Of a stretch of 64,000 nt of DNA, positions 8,355-16,692 are shown one piece after another. How positions within the stretch are numbered: the stretch's first letter is position 1; each line of letters opens with the position of its first letter. This stretch comes from DATJLY01 sp963773665. Its GTDB lineage: Bacteria > Pseudomonadota > Alphaproteobacteria > ATCC43930 > CGMCC-115725. A program made the position numbers and the translations under genes. The notes beneath the pieces were generated by a model that searched no databases, was not told the origin of the DNA, and saw only the letters and a program-made list of their open reading frames with translations. Location: NCBI GenBank assembly GCA_963773665.1, contig CAVZBZ010000001.1:372001-436000 (forward strand). The letters run 5' to 3'.

Positions 8355-8417
8355 CCCTGCGTCCTTCGACTGCGCGTCCTTCGCCAAGCTCAGGACGCGC
8401 AGTCGAAGGACGCAGGG
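8355..8417. terminator. perfect 26-bp inverted repeat between convergent genes
   Basis: Left arm 8355-8380 and right arm 8392-8417 are exact complements over 26 bases, with an 11-base loop. The arm contains GCGTCCTTCGACTGCGCG. Placed between the ends of the plus-strand oxygenase and the minus-strand M24 gene, it can serve as a bidirectional terminator, although no T tract follows. The GCGTCCTTCGAC element recurs at 29.36 and 37.44 kb, so it also belongs to a dispersed repeat family. Confidence 0.75.
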
Positions 8418-8433
8418 CGATTCAGCTTGACGC

Positions 8434-9516
8434 CTACAGAATTTCCGGCCCCGTCCGGCCGAGCGCGATCATCGCCGAGGTAATCGCGTCAGCAGCGCCG
8501 GCGCGCAGCACGTAGGTGCAGCCCTCTTCGAGCGCGGCATCGCCAATGAGCGTTCCTTCGTCGAGCGAGAGGCCGATGGCGGAACCGGCGGCCGCGCCGA
8601 GATAGGGGCTGGGCGCAAGCCCGCCAAGCTGCGAAGCGGCCGCGCGCTGAAGCATGGCGGACGAGACACCGGGGCGAGCTTCGCGCAGCATTGCCGCAAG
8701 TGCAGCCCCGGCGCGCGCCGCACCGTCGCCCGGCCGCGCCGCGACCGTGACGAGGCCTTCGGCCCAGTAGCCGGCATATTGCACGGCAAGCGCCGCGAGC
8801 AGCGGATCGAGCGCGCGGTCCTCGGGCCCGTCGAGGGCCAAGGGCGCGCCGCCCGCATGCGCGCTGACGAGGGTGCGCGCGTCCTGCGCGCCCGCGGCCA
8901 CGGCTTCGCGCTCGAACGCCAACGCGGCCGTGCGCGCGCCGGACCCGCTGCGCGCGGCGGCGATGAAGGCTTGCGCCCCGCGCCCGAGAATGCGCGATGC
9001 TTCGCGCAGCAATTCGAGCTCGCGCGGAGATTTGCGCCGGCGGATCGCGTCGAGCGCGTCGTCGAGCGCGATGGGCGCGCCGCCGAGCGCAGCCGCGATG
9101 CCGCGATGGAGCCCGTGCGCGATCCCGCGCCCGCCCCAAAGCGCAAGCCGCGATGCGTTCTGTTCGGCATACCACCCTGCCACGAGCTTCGGCACGTCCG
9201 CCGCCGGGCGCAGATCGTCGACCCAGGTGAGCAGCTTCGCCTGCGTCAGCATCAGCGCCGTGCCGGAGACGATGAGGCGGATGCCGCCCTCCTTCGGCAC
9301 CAGCGCAAGCGCGAGGCCGAGCTTCGGCACGAAATTGGTGAGGTAGGCAAGCGCGCCGTAATCGCCGGGATGGCCGTGGACGAGCAGCGCGTCCGCGCCT
9401 GCCGATGCCATGGCGCCGCGCACGCGGGCGAGCCGCGCCTCGAACTCGGCTTGCGGCAGGAGCGCCGGGTCCCAATCGTAGGGACCGGTGAGAAGCGTCG
9501 TCTGCAGGACCTGCAT
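8434..9516 (-). CDS. degenerate M24 (creatinase/aminopeptidase-P-like) protein
   Basis: 360 residues. The N-terminal creatinase-type domain (about 1-140: 'FEARLARVRGAMASAGADAL', then a 'TNFVPKLGLALALVP' strand) is followed by a pita-bread-type region. The Asp, Asp, His, Glu, Glu metal ligands of M24 peptidases are not found: the stretch that should carry the two aspartates reads 'VQYAGYWAEGLVTVAA'. It is therefore more likely a non-metal or non-catalytic partner than a peptidase. It starts nine bases after the stop of a second M24 gene, the last gene of a five-gene minus-strand operon. Its substrate is unknown. Confidence 0.75.
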   Translation of the reverse strand: MQVLQTTLLTGPYDWDPALLPQAEFEARLARVRGAMASAGADALLVHGHPGDYGALAYLTNFVPKLGLALALVPKEGGIRLIVSGTALMLTQAKLLTWVDDLRPAADVPKLVAGWYAEQNASRLALWGGRGIAHGLHRGIAAALGGAPIALDDALDAIRRRKSPRELELLREASRILGRGAQAFIAAARSGSGARTAALAFEREAVAAGAQDARTLVSAHAGGAPLALDGPEDRALDPLLAALAVQYAGYWAEGLVTVAARPGDGAARAGAALAAMLREARPGVSSAMLQRAAASQLGGLAPSPYLGAAAGSAIGLSLDEGTLIGDAALEEGCTYVLRAGAADAITSAMIALGRTGPEIL

Positions 9517-9525
9517 TGCGGCGTC

Positions 9526-10638
9526 TCAGGCGTCGATCGCGCCGAGCGCGGCCCAGCGGCGGGTCAAGGCCTCGCCGCCCGTCGCCGTCACGCGCACCGG
9601 CTCGCCGCACAGCATGTATCCCGTCTCCGGCAAATACTGGTTCGGATGCACCACGAACACCATGTCCGGCTCGACGATCGTGTGATTGTCGTAGGCGATG
9701 TCGCCGGGCGCAACCGAGCCCGCGCCCATGCCGTGGCCGCGCCGCTTCATGTGCGGCGGGCGGCAATATTCGCGATAGCCCGCATCGCTCAAGACCGCGT
9801 CGATCGCATCGGCGATCTCCGACACCTTGATGCCCGGCCGCACGGAATTGATCCCGGCCTCCATCGCGCGCGCGACGAGCGCGTATTTCTCGGCCAGCAC
9901 GTTCGACGGCGCGCCGATCGACACGGTGCGGCAGATCTGCGCGAACTGGCCCTCGTAGGACGGCGTGAATTCCGCCACCAGCACGTCGCCCCTGGTGAGC
10001 GGCCGGTTGCTCGATGCGGCGACGCCGTAACCGTGCGGCAGCGCGCTCAGCATCAGGAAATTGTCGTCGGCGCCGAGCGACTTGGTGAAGAGATTGCACT
10101 GCACCGCCAGATCGCATTCGCGCATGCCGGGGCGCGCGATCTTAAGGAGATGGACGAAGCCCTCTTCGGCGATGGATGCCGCCTTGCGCGCACGCGCGAT
10201 CTCGGCATCGGTCTTGGGCGCGGTGACCGTGCTCACCGCATCGTCGAACGGGACGCTGTCCTTGCCGATCACGTCGATCACGCGCGCCGCGATGGGATGG
10301 GGAGTTTGACCAAGCCCGGTCGTGGCAATCTTCGCGCGGCGATGACCGGCGAGCGCGCTCGCGATCCCGCCGGCGAGATCGTCGCTTGCTGCGACCGGAA
10401 CGGTGGGCGAGCGCAGCGCCGCGCGTTCCTCGTCGAGCGCTGGGGTCACGACAAGGCGCGCATCGCCGTCGGCGAACAGCACCAGCGCGCTTTCGCCGAG
10501 CGAGCGAAAGCCCGAGAGGTGGGTCCCGAGATCGGAGCGCGCCATCGAATGCCGCGCCGGCGAAAGCGCCACGAGCGCATCGACGCGCGCCTCGTCCATG
10601 CGGCGCCGAACCCTGTCCAACCTTCCGGCATGATCCAT
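9526..10638 (-). CDS. M24 family creatinase-like hydrolase
   Basis: 370 residues with an N-terminal creatinase domain and C-terminal pita-bread domain. 'RRGHGMGAGS' matches the conserved catalytic His region, but where peptidases have Asp, Asp and Glu the sequence shows 'EFTPSYEGQFAQICRTV' and 'MVFVVHP'. The metal site is thus not the aminopeptidase one, pointing to a creatinase or other amidinohydrolase-like chemistry. The start at 10638 has GGGAGAACGCCG before it; a longer frame to 11013 overlaps the upstream dehydrogenase. It lies 11 bases after that gene. Confidence 0.8.
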   Translation of the reverse strand: MDHAGRLDRVRRRMDEARVDALVALSPARHSMARSDLGTHLSGFRSLGESALVLFADGDARLVVTPALDEERAALRSPTVPVAASDDLAGGIASALAGHRRAKIATTGLGQTPHPIAARVIDVIGKDSVPFDDAVSTVTAPKTDAEIARARKAASIAEEGFVHLLKIARPGMRECDLAVQCNLFTKSLGADDNFLMLSALPHGYGVAASSNRPLTRGDVLVAEFTPSYEGQFAQICRTVSIGAPSNVLAEKYALVARAMEAGINSVRPGIKVSEIADAIDAVLSDAGYREYCRPPHMKRRGHGMGAGSVAPGDIAYDNHTIVEPDMVFVVHPNQYLPETGYMLCGEPVRVTATGGEALTRRWAALGAIDA

Positions 10639-10649
10639 CGGCGTTCTCC

Positions 10650-11759
10650 CTACCCCAGCACGTCCTCGATCAGCGCGCGATACTCTGCGACGGACGGGTG
10701 GTGCGGTGCGGTCATGTTGAACCAGCTCTGGTGCGAATCGGCCGCGAGCTCGTCGGGATCGCCGCCGCGGTAGCCGAGCTTGCGCAAGGTCGGCGGAATG
10801 GCGAGGCGCCGGTTCATCTCCGCCACCGCCTCGGAAGGGTTGCCGGATGCGAGTCCGATCGCGTCGGCGAGCTTTTTCGTTTTCTCCGGATAGCGCGCCT
10901 CGTAGCTGCGCAATACGGCCGGCATGGCGATCGTGACCATGGCGCCATGATGCAGGCCCTGGTCGCCGAACGTGTTGGCGAGCGCGTGGACCGGGCCCAG
11001 GCCCTTGCCGCACATCATCGCCTGCAGCGCCGCCATCATCATGTGCCAGCGCGCCTCGCGGTCCTGGCCGTTGACGGTCGCGCGCTCGACATATGCGAAG
11101 ACGCGCGTGCAGGCGTCGAGCGCGATGGCGTCGCCGACCGGGTTGCCGCTTTTGGCAAAGAAATTCTCGACCGCGTGGCCCAAGGCATCCATGCCGGTGC
11201 CGGCGGTGAGCCGCGCGGGAAGCGAGAAGGTCAGCTCCGGATCGCAGATCGCGACGCGCGGCACGATATAGGGCGAGTTGATGCCGTGGCCGCGGCTTTG
11301 CGCGTCGCGATGGATGCCGGCGCCGCGCGAGGCCTCGCTGCCGGTGCCGGCCGTCGTCGGCACGGCGACGAGCGGCGCGGTGTCGGGGCGGATTTTCTCG
11401 GGCCGGCCGAAATAGTCGGAGATGCGGCCCTCATGCGTCGCCAGCACCGCGACGGCTTTGCCCGTGTCGATGACCGAGCCGCCGCCCACCGCGACGATGC
11501 CGTCGCATTTTTGCGCCCTGTAGGCCGCGGTCGCGCGCTCGACGCCGGCGATCGTGGGGTTTTCCGGCGTCTCGTCGAAGACGGCGAGATCGTCAGCTCC
11601 CATGGCGCGGCGCACGGCGGCGAACACGCCCGCCTGCACGAGGCCTTTATCGGTGATGAAGAGTGGCCGCTTGATGCCGAGCGAAGCCAGCTCCTGCGGC
11701 AGGAGCTTGATCGCGCCGAAATCGAACTGCACGCGCGGATAGACGAGAGTCAGCGCCAT
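10650..11759 (-). CDS. iron-containing alcohol dehydrogenase (maleylacetate-reductase-like)
   Basis: 369 residues of the group III Fe-ADH family. The NAD(P) site 'GGGSVIDTGKA' and 'TTAGTGSEASR' are present, as are the metal ligands Asp and His in 'GMDALGHAVE' and two His in 'GPVHALANTFGDQGLHHG'. The family reduces aldehydes, ketones or maleylacetate with NAD(P)H in the cytoplasm. The start at 11759 is eight bases before the hyuB stop on the same strand, so it is co-transcribed. With aromatic-degradation neighbours a maleylacetate reductase role is possible, but sequence alone does not separate the subfamilies. Confidence 0.9.
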   Translation of the reverse strand: MALTLVYPRVQFDFGAIKLLPQELASLGIKRPLFITDKGLVQAGVFAAVRRAMGADDLAVFDETPENPTIAGVERATAAYRAQKCDGIVAVGGGSVIDTGKAVAVLATHEGRISDYFGRPEKIRPDTAPLVAVPTTAGTGSEASRGAGIHRDAQSRGHGINSPYIVPRVAICDPELTFSLPARLTAGTGMDALGHAVENFFAKSGNPVGDAIALDACTRVFAYVERATVNGQDREARWHMMMAALQAMMCGKGLGPVHALANTFGDQGLHHGAMVTIAMPAVLRSYEARYPEKTKKLADAIGLASGNPSEAVAEMNRRLAIPPTLRKLGYRGGDPDELAADSHQSWFNMTAPHHPSVAEYRALIEDVLG

Positions 11760-11766
11760 GTGACGC

Positions 11767-13506
11767 CTACTCCGCCGCCTTGCGCGAGGCGCGGAGGCGC
11801 TGCGTCGCCGCAGCGTCCACGGCAAAGCTCTTTTCGTCGAGCACGACGCCGTAATCGTCGTGCGCGGATTTGGCGCTGACGAAACCCTCGATCACGTCCC
11901 AGCGCACGGCTTCGGGCTCGCGCTCCAACGGATCGCCCCAGCCGCCGCCGCCGCCGGTGCGCACGATCACTTGGCTGTCCTCGGGCACGGGATAGCGATA
12001 GGCGTTCTTCTCGGCGAAATCGTTGTCGCCGGGCGTGCGCAACAGGTAGCACGCGGTGTCGCCCGGCTTGCCGCCCAAGATGCCCCAGGGCGGCGACGAT
12101 TCGCGGCTCTTGCCGCCCAAGTTCCAGCGCCCCTCGACGAGATTGCGCACTTTGAGATCGATGCCGAGCCCGCCGCGATATTTGCCGGCGCCGCCCGAAT
12201 CCTGGCGCAGCACGCGCTCCTCGATCAGCACCGGGGTCTTCAATTCGATCCCCTCGAGCGTGCCGTTGCGCACGTCGCCCTGGCAGATCGAGACGGAGCC
12301 CGATTCGCCGTCCTCGTGCGGCCGTCCGCCCCAGCCGCCGCCCTCGAGGCTCTGCACGACGAAGCGTTTGCCGGTCTTGGGATTGACGCCGAAGAACACG
12401 ACCGAGCCGCCCAGGAGCCCGTGATGCGCCGCCGGGATGCGGTCGGGGATGGCGGGTGCCAGCGCGGTGATGATGGTATCGACCACGGTCGGGATCATGC
12501 CGCTCCAGTTCGCCATGCCGGCCGGATAGCGCGCCATCATGATGTTGCCTTCGGGGATGACGACGGTGCAGGCGGAGAACGAGCCTTCGTTCACCGGCTC
12601 CAGCGGCGCCGTCAGGTTCTTGTAGGCGACGAGCGCGCCGGCATGCGAGCGGGCATTGATCGAAAGCTTCTGCTCCTGCGCGCAACCCGACAGGTCGATC
12701 GTCATGTGGCCCTGATCGACCGTGACCTTGGCGTGGATCGGCAGGTGCAGATTGCCGCTCGGCACGTCATAGACCGAGCTTGCCTCGTAAACGCCGTCGG
12801 GAATGGTCGCGACGATGTTGCGGCAGCGCTGCTCGGTCTCGCGGAAGATCTGGCGGATCGATTCGAGCATGGTGTCGCGGCCGAATTTCTGGAACAGCTC
12901 GTCGAGGCGGCGCAGCGCCAGCCGGCACGCCGCGATCTGCGAGCGCATGTCGCCCAAGGACGAATCCGGGAAGCGGATATTGTCGCGCAGGATTTTGAGC
13001 AGCGTCGTATTGGGCTTCCCCGCCTCGTACACTTTGAGCTGATCGAGCTGCAAGCCCTCGAGCCAGGGATCGGGCACCGCCGAGCCGCCGCCGAAGCCGG
13101 TGCTCATGCCGCCCACATCGATCCAGTGCGCGCGCACGATCGAGAACATCAAAAGTTCGCCCTCATGGAAATAGGGCATGTAGATGACGACGTTGTTGAG
13201 GTGCTGGCCGGCGACGCGCTGGTGATTGGTGATGAGCACGTCCTCGGGCGCGAAGCCGTCGCGCCCGTACTGGTTCATGCCGTCGATGATGAGGACGCCG
13301 AGATCCGCCACGAAATGCGACACGCCGCCGACATTCTGCGACACCAGCGCGCCGTCGGGCAGGACGAGCGCGGTGCAGAAATCGCGCACCTCGTAGATCA
13401 TCATGTTGTAGGAGGTGCGGTGCAGATCGGCCGCCATCTCGTTGGCGATGGCGGGGAGCGCGTTGCGCACGACCTCGAGCGTGACCGGATCGATCTTGAC
13501 CGCCAT
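11767..13506 (-). CDS. hyuB: hydantoinase/oxoprolinase B subunit
   Basis: 579 residues, HyuB (hydantoinase B/oxoprolinase) family from 'MAVKIDPVTLEVVRNAL' through the characteristic 'RTSYNMMIYEVRDFCTALVL' and glycine-rich 'EGGGWGGRPHEDGES' and 'GGGGGWGDPLERE' segments. With HyuA it forms an ATP-dependent amidohydrolase or carboxylase acting on cyclic amides (N-methylhydantoin, 5-oxoproline) or, in relatives, on ketones such as acetone or acetophenone. The ATG shares a base with the hyuA stop (TGATG). Substrate choice cannot be read from sequence. Confidence 0.92.
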   Translation of the reverse strand: MAVKIDPVTLEVVRNALPAIANEMAADLHRTSYNMMIYEVRDFCTALVLPDGALVSQNVGGVSHFVADLGVLIIDGMNQYGRDGFAPEDVLITNHQRVAGQHLNNVVIYMPYFHEGELLMFSIVRAHWIDVGGMSTGFGGGSAVPDPWLEGLQLDQLKVYEAGKPNTTLLKILRDNIRFPDSSLGDMRSQIAACRLALRRLDELFQKFGRDTMLESIRQIFRETEQRCRNIVATIPDGVYEASSVYDVPSGNLHLPIHAKVTVDQGHMTIDLSGCAQEQKLSINARSHAGALVAYKNLTAPLEPVNEGSFSACTVVIPEGNIMMARYPAGMANWSGMIPTVVDTIITALAPAIPDRIPAAHHGLLGGSVVFFGVNPKTGKRFVVQSLEGGGWGGRPHEDGESGSVSICQGDVRNGTLEGIELKTPVLIEERVLRQDSGGAGKYRGGLGIDLKVRNLVEGRWNLGGKSRESSPPWGILGGKPGDTACYLLRTPGDNDFAEKNAYRYPVPEDSQVIVRTGGGGGWGDPLEREPEAVRWDVIEGFVSAKSAHDDYGVVLDEKSFAVDAAATQRLRASRKAAE

Positions 13507-15536
13507 CAGGGGCTCTCCGCCGAGATGATGAGTTCGCCGGTCTCGGCCACGCTGACCCGGTCGCCCGGGAAGAGCACGGTGGTCGAGCCGTATTCGCTGA
13601 CGAGCGCGGGACCGACGAGCTTTGCGCCCGCGGGCAGCTCGTCGCGGCGATAGACCGGGCACTCGACCGGGCCGCCGTCGAACCAGACCTGGCGGCGCTC
13701 GGCCGGGCTGACGCTGCCTTGGCGCGGCAGCGGCGGCATCGCCAGCTTCGCCCGCCTGCCGCGCGCGACGAGGCGGAGATTGATGATCTCGACCAGCTCG
13801 TCCTTGGCGTGGTGCGCATAGCGCTGCTCGTGGAGCGCGTCGAACGCCGCGCGGATAGCAGCGCGGTCGGCGGCGCGGAGCTGCTCCCACGAGACCGGCA
13901 CCGAAAGCGCGAACTCCTGGCCGACATAGCGCAGATCGAACAAGAGCTGCAGCGCCGCGTCGCCCTCGCGCGAGAGGATGCGCTTGCCTTCGTCCGCCAT
14001 TTCGCCGGCAATCGCCGCAAGCCGCGCGAAATCCGCTTCGCCGAGCTCGGCATAATATGTGCGGCTGAAATCGTGCCGCTCGTCCGCCATGAGCATGCCG
14101 AGCGCCGAGAAATGCGAGGGAAAGCGCGGCACGATCACGGTCGGGATGTGCAGCTCGCGCGCGATTGCGAGCGCGTGCGGCGGCCCCGCGCCGCCCGATG
14201 CCACAAGCGCGAAATCGCGCGGGTCGTAACCCTTCGCGACCGAAACCTCGCGCACGGCGAGCGACATCTTGGCCACCGCGATGGCGATGATGGCGCGCGC
14301 GGCTTCCGCGTCGTTCATGCCGAGGCGCTCGCCTATACGCGCAGCGATGCCGGCCTTCGCGCCGTCGCGGTCGAGCCGCATCTCGCCGCCCAAAAAATCG
14401 CCGGCGCCGATGCGGCCCAGCACCACGTTGGCATCGGTGATGGTGGGCTCGGTGCCGCCGGCGCGATAGCAGATCGGGCCGGGATCCGCGCCGGAACTCT
14501 GCGGCCCCACTTTCAGCGCGCCGACATCGTCGATCCAGGCGATGCTGCCGCCGCCGGCGCCGACCTCGACGACATCTACGACCGGCACCATGACCGGATG
14601 GCCGCTCGCATAGCCGCCGACGTAATAGCCCTCGGTCGTCGTGGGCTCGCCGTCGCGCACGAGCGCCGCCTTGGCCGTCGTGCCGCCCATGTCGAACGAG
14701 ATGATGTTGCGGTATCCCAGCGCCTTGCCGATCTCGGCCGAGGCGATGATGCCGCCGACCGGCCCCGATTCCATCATCATCACCGGCCGCTTCGTCGCGG
14801 CGCCCGGCGCCATCACGCCGCCGTTCGACTGCATGATGGCGAGATCGCCGGCGAAGCCCGCGGCTTTGAGGCGGGTCTCGAGGTTCCGGACATAGCCGCC
14901 GACTTTCGGGCCGATGAAGGCGTTCACCACGGTCGTCGAGGTACGCTCGTACTCGCGGTATTCGCGCAGGATCTCGTGCGACAGCGAGACGAAGGCGTTG
15001 GGCAGCGCGCCTTCCACGATCTCGCCCGCGATGCGCTCGTGCTCGGGATTGGCATAGGAATGGAGAAAGCACACCGCCACCGCATCGACACCCTCGCGCG
15101 CCAGCTCGGCGCAGGCGGCGCGCACGCTTTCGCGGCTCAGGCGCTCGCGCACCTCGCCCGAGGCATAAAGCCGCTCGTCGATCTCGAGCGTCAGGTGCCG
15201 CGGCACCAGCGGGCGCGCGCGGTGGAAGAAGAGGTTATAGGCCTCGGGCCGGTTGCCGCGGCCGATCATGTAGACGTCGCGCGTGCCGCGCGTGACGAGG
15301 AGGCCGACCTTGGCGCCCTTGCGCTCGATCAGCGTGTTGATGGCGATGGTCGAACCGTGGATCAGGGTTTCGAGATGGCGCGCGTCGAGCCCGGCCTTGC
15401 GGATCGATTCGATGACGCCGTCCACCGGATCGCGCGGCGTGGTCAGCGTCTTGGCATGATGGATCTGTCCGGCACCGGCATCGAACGCGATGAGATCGGT
15501 GAAGGTGCCGCCGATATCGACAGCGACGAAGGTCAA
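13506..15536 (-). CDS. hyuA: hydantoinase/oxoprolinase A subunit
   Basis: 676 residues, HyuA family: the N-terminal acetate/sugar-kinase-like ATP site 'VAVDIGGTFTDLIAFD', 'HGSTIAINTLIERKGAK', a central 'SFDMGGTTAKA' phosphate-binding loop and 'ASGGAGPPHALAIA' near the end. I place the start at TTG 15536 because AGGAG lies exactly five bases before it and the protein then begins right at the family domain. An ATG at 15590 in the same frame would add 18 residues and has no visible ribosome site. It heads the operon hyuA-hyuB-Fe ADH-M24-M24. Confidence 0.92.
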   Translation of the reverse strand: MTFVAVDIGGTFTDLIAFDAGAGQIHHAKTLTTPRDPVDGVIESIRKAGLDARHLETLIHGSTIAINTLIERKGAKVGLLVTRGTRDVYMIGRGNRPEAYNLFFHRARPLVPRHLTLEIDERLYASGEVRERLSRESVRAACAELAREGVDAVAVCFLHSYANPEHERIAGEIVEGALPNAFVSLSHEILREYREYERTSTTVVNAFIGPKVGGYVRNLETRLKAAGFAGDLAIMQSNGGVMAPGAATKRPVMMMESGPVGGIIASAEIGKALGYRNIISFDMGGTTAKAALVRDGEPTTTEGYYVGGYASGHPVMVPVVDVVEVGAGGGSIAWIDDVGALKVGPQSSGADPGPICYRAGGTEPTITDANVVLGRIGAGDFLGGEMRLDRDGAKAGIAARIGERLGMNDAEAARAIIAIAVAKMSLAVREVSVAKGYDPRDFALVASGGAGPPHALAIARELHIPTVIVPRFPSHFSALGMLMADERHDFSRTYYAELGEADFARLAAIAGEMADEGKRILSREGDAALQLLFDLRYVGQEFALSVPVSWEQLRAADRAAIRAAFDALHEQRYAHHAKDELVEIINLRLVARGRRAKLAMPPLPRQGSVSPAERRQVWFDGGPVECPVYRRDELPAGAKLVGPALVSEYGSTTVLFPGDRVSVAETGELIISAESP

Positions 15537-15616
15537 GGGAGCTCCTGTTGGCGCCGCAGATGATGCCGATTTGAGGCGGCCGCGCAACATACTTTAACGC
15601 AGAGGCGCGCGCCGGT

Positions 15617-15622
15617 TATAGT
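15617..15622 (+). promoter_or_regulatory. possible -10 element before binding-protein gene
   Basis: TATAGT at 15617-15622, 23 bases before the ATG of the binding-protein gene, in the 108-base divergent spacer with hyuA. The -35 partner is not convincing. A GGGAGGA ribosome site follows at about 15631. Confidence 0.3.
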
Positions 15623-15644
15623 CGGCGGCAGGGAGGATGCGACA

Positions 15645-16605
15645 ATGATGAAGGCACGAAGCCTCGGAATCCTGTGCGCGGCGCTCTTGCTGCTGGCGGC
15701 GCCGGCCTCGGCGCAGCAGAAGCTCAGGGTCGGCAAGGCGGTGACCAGCGCCTTCACGTTCGTGCCGCTCGATGTCGGCATGAAGGCCGGCATCTTCAAA
15801 GCGCACGGGCTCGACATCGACGAGTACAATTTCGGCGGCAGCGCCAAGCTGCAACAGGGCTTGGCCGCGAACAGCATCGATATCGGCATCGGCTCGGGGC
15901 CGGAGCTGTCGTTCGTGGCGAAGGGCGCGCCCGTCCTGGGCGTGGCCGCGATGGCGGGGAAGCCGGCGCTCCTGTGCCTCGTCGTCGCCGCCAACGGGCC
16001 GGTGAAGACGGTGGCGGACCTCAAAGGCAAGACGGTCAGCAGCTCGACCGTGGCCTCGCTCACCACCTGGCTCGTGCGCGAGCTGTCGCGCCAGCAGGGC
16101 TGGGGACCGGACGGGATCAAACTGGCCTATCTCGGCGAGGAGCCGACGCAGCTCGCGGCGCTCCGCACCGGCGAGACGCAGGGCGCGACGGTGCAGATCG
16201 CCGCCGGCTACCGGCTCGAGGACCTGAAGGAGGGTCGAAATCCTCTATCGATTCGGCGACATCGCGCCGCACTTCATCATTCATGTGATCTACGCGCGCA
16301 AGGCGCTCATCGCCGACGATCCCGAAGCGGTCCGGAAATTCCTCGCCGGCTGGTTCGAGACGATCGGATACATGGAGACGCACAAGGCCCAGGTCGTGGA
16401 GATCGCGGCGCCGATCATGGGCGTCTCGACGGAGATCGCGGGCCGCGCCTATGACGAGCTGATGCCGACCTTCTCGCGCGACGGGAAATTCGATCCCGAG
16501 GCGTTGAAGGTGCTGGCGCGCTCCTATGTCGAGATGGAGCTGCTGCCGAGCGAGCCCGACATGTGGACGCTCATCACCGAGAAATTCCTGCCGGGCGCAA
16601 AATGA
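15645..16605 (+). pseudogene. NMT1-like ABC substrate-binding protein with one-base frameshift
   Basis: Signal peptide (MMKARSLGILCAALLLLAAP) and a typical orphan NMT1-type binding domain, starting at 15645 after GGGAGGATGCGACA. The frame is intact to about residue 196 ('RLEDLKE') and then continues as 'VEILYRFGDIAPHFIIHV' in the next frame. Removing one G from GGG at 16232-16234 restores a single protein of about 319 residues ending at 16605. It is either a recent null mutation or a homopolymer sequencing error. It is divergent from the hyuAB operon, whose substrate it may have delivered (inference). Confidence 0.8.
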
Positions 16606-16609
16606 TACC

Positions 16610-16686
16610 GTCGTTCCTGCGAAAGCAGGAACCCAGGGGCGAGCGACGCGTTGTTGGCCCTGGGTCCCCGCTTTCGCGGGGACGAC
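16610..16686. repeat. dispersed palindromic element, paired hairpins
   Basis: Two 29-base arms, 16610-16638 and 16658-16686, pair imperfectly (25 of 29). Each arm is itself a hairpin: TCCTGC-GAAA-GCAGGA and CCCCGC-TTTC-GCGGGG. The motif is the widespread proteobacterial 'TTCCTGCGAAAGCAGGAA' repeat type. It lies between the convergent ends of the binding-protein gene and the efflux gene and may act as a terminator. Confidence 0.75.
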
Positions 16687-16692
16687 GAACTT

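Noticed and set aside
8779..10773. 664-residue plus-strand open frame
   Set aside because: Antisense to two M24 genes whose motifs and coupled starts are clear.
11767..15072. 1101-residue minus-strand open frame extending hyuB upstream
   Set aside because: The extra N-terminus overlaps hyuA in another frame and is Arg/Ala-rich shadow sequence. The HyuB domain begins at 13506, where the ATG meets the hyuA stop.
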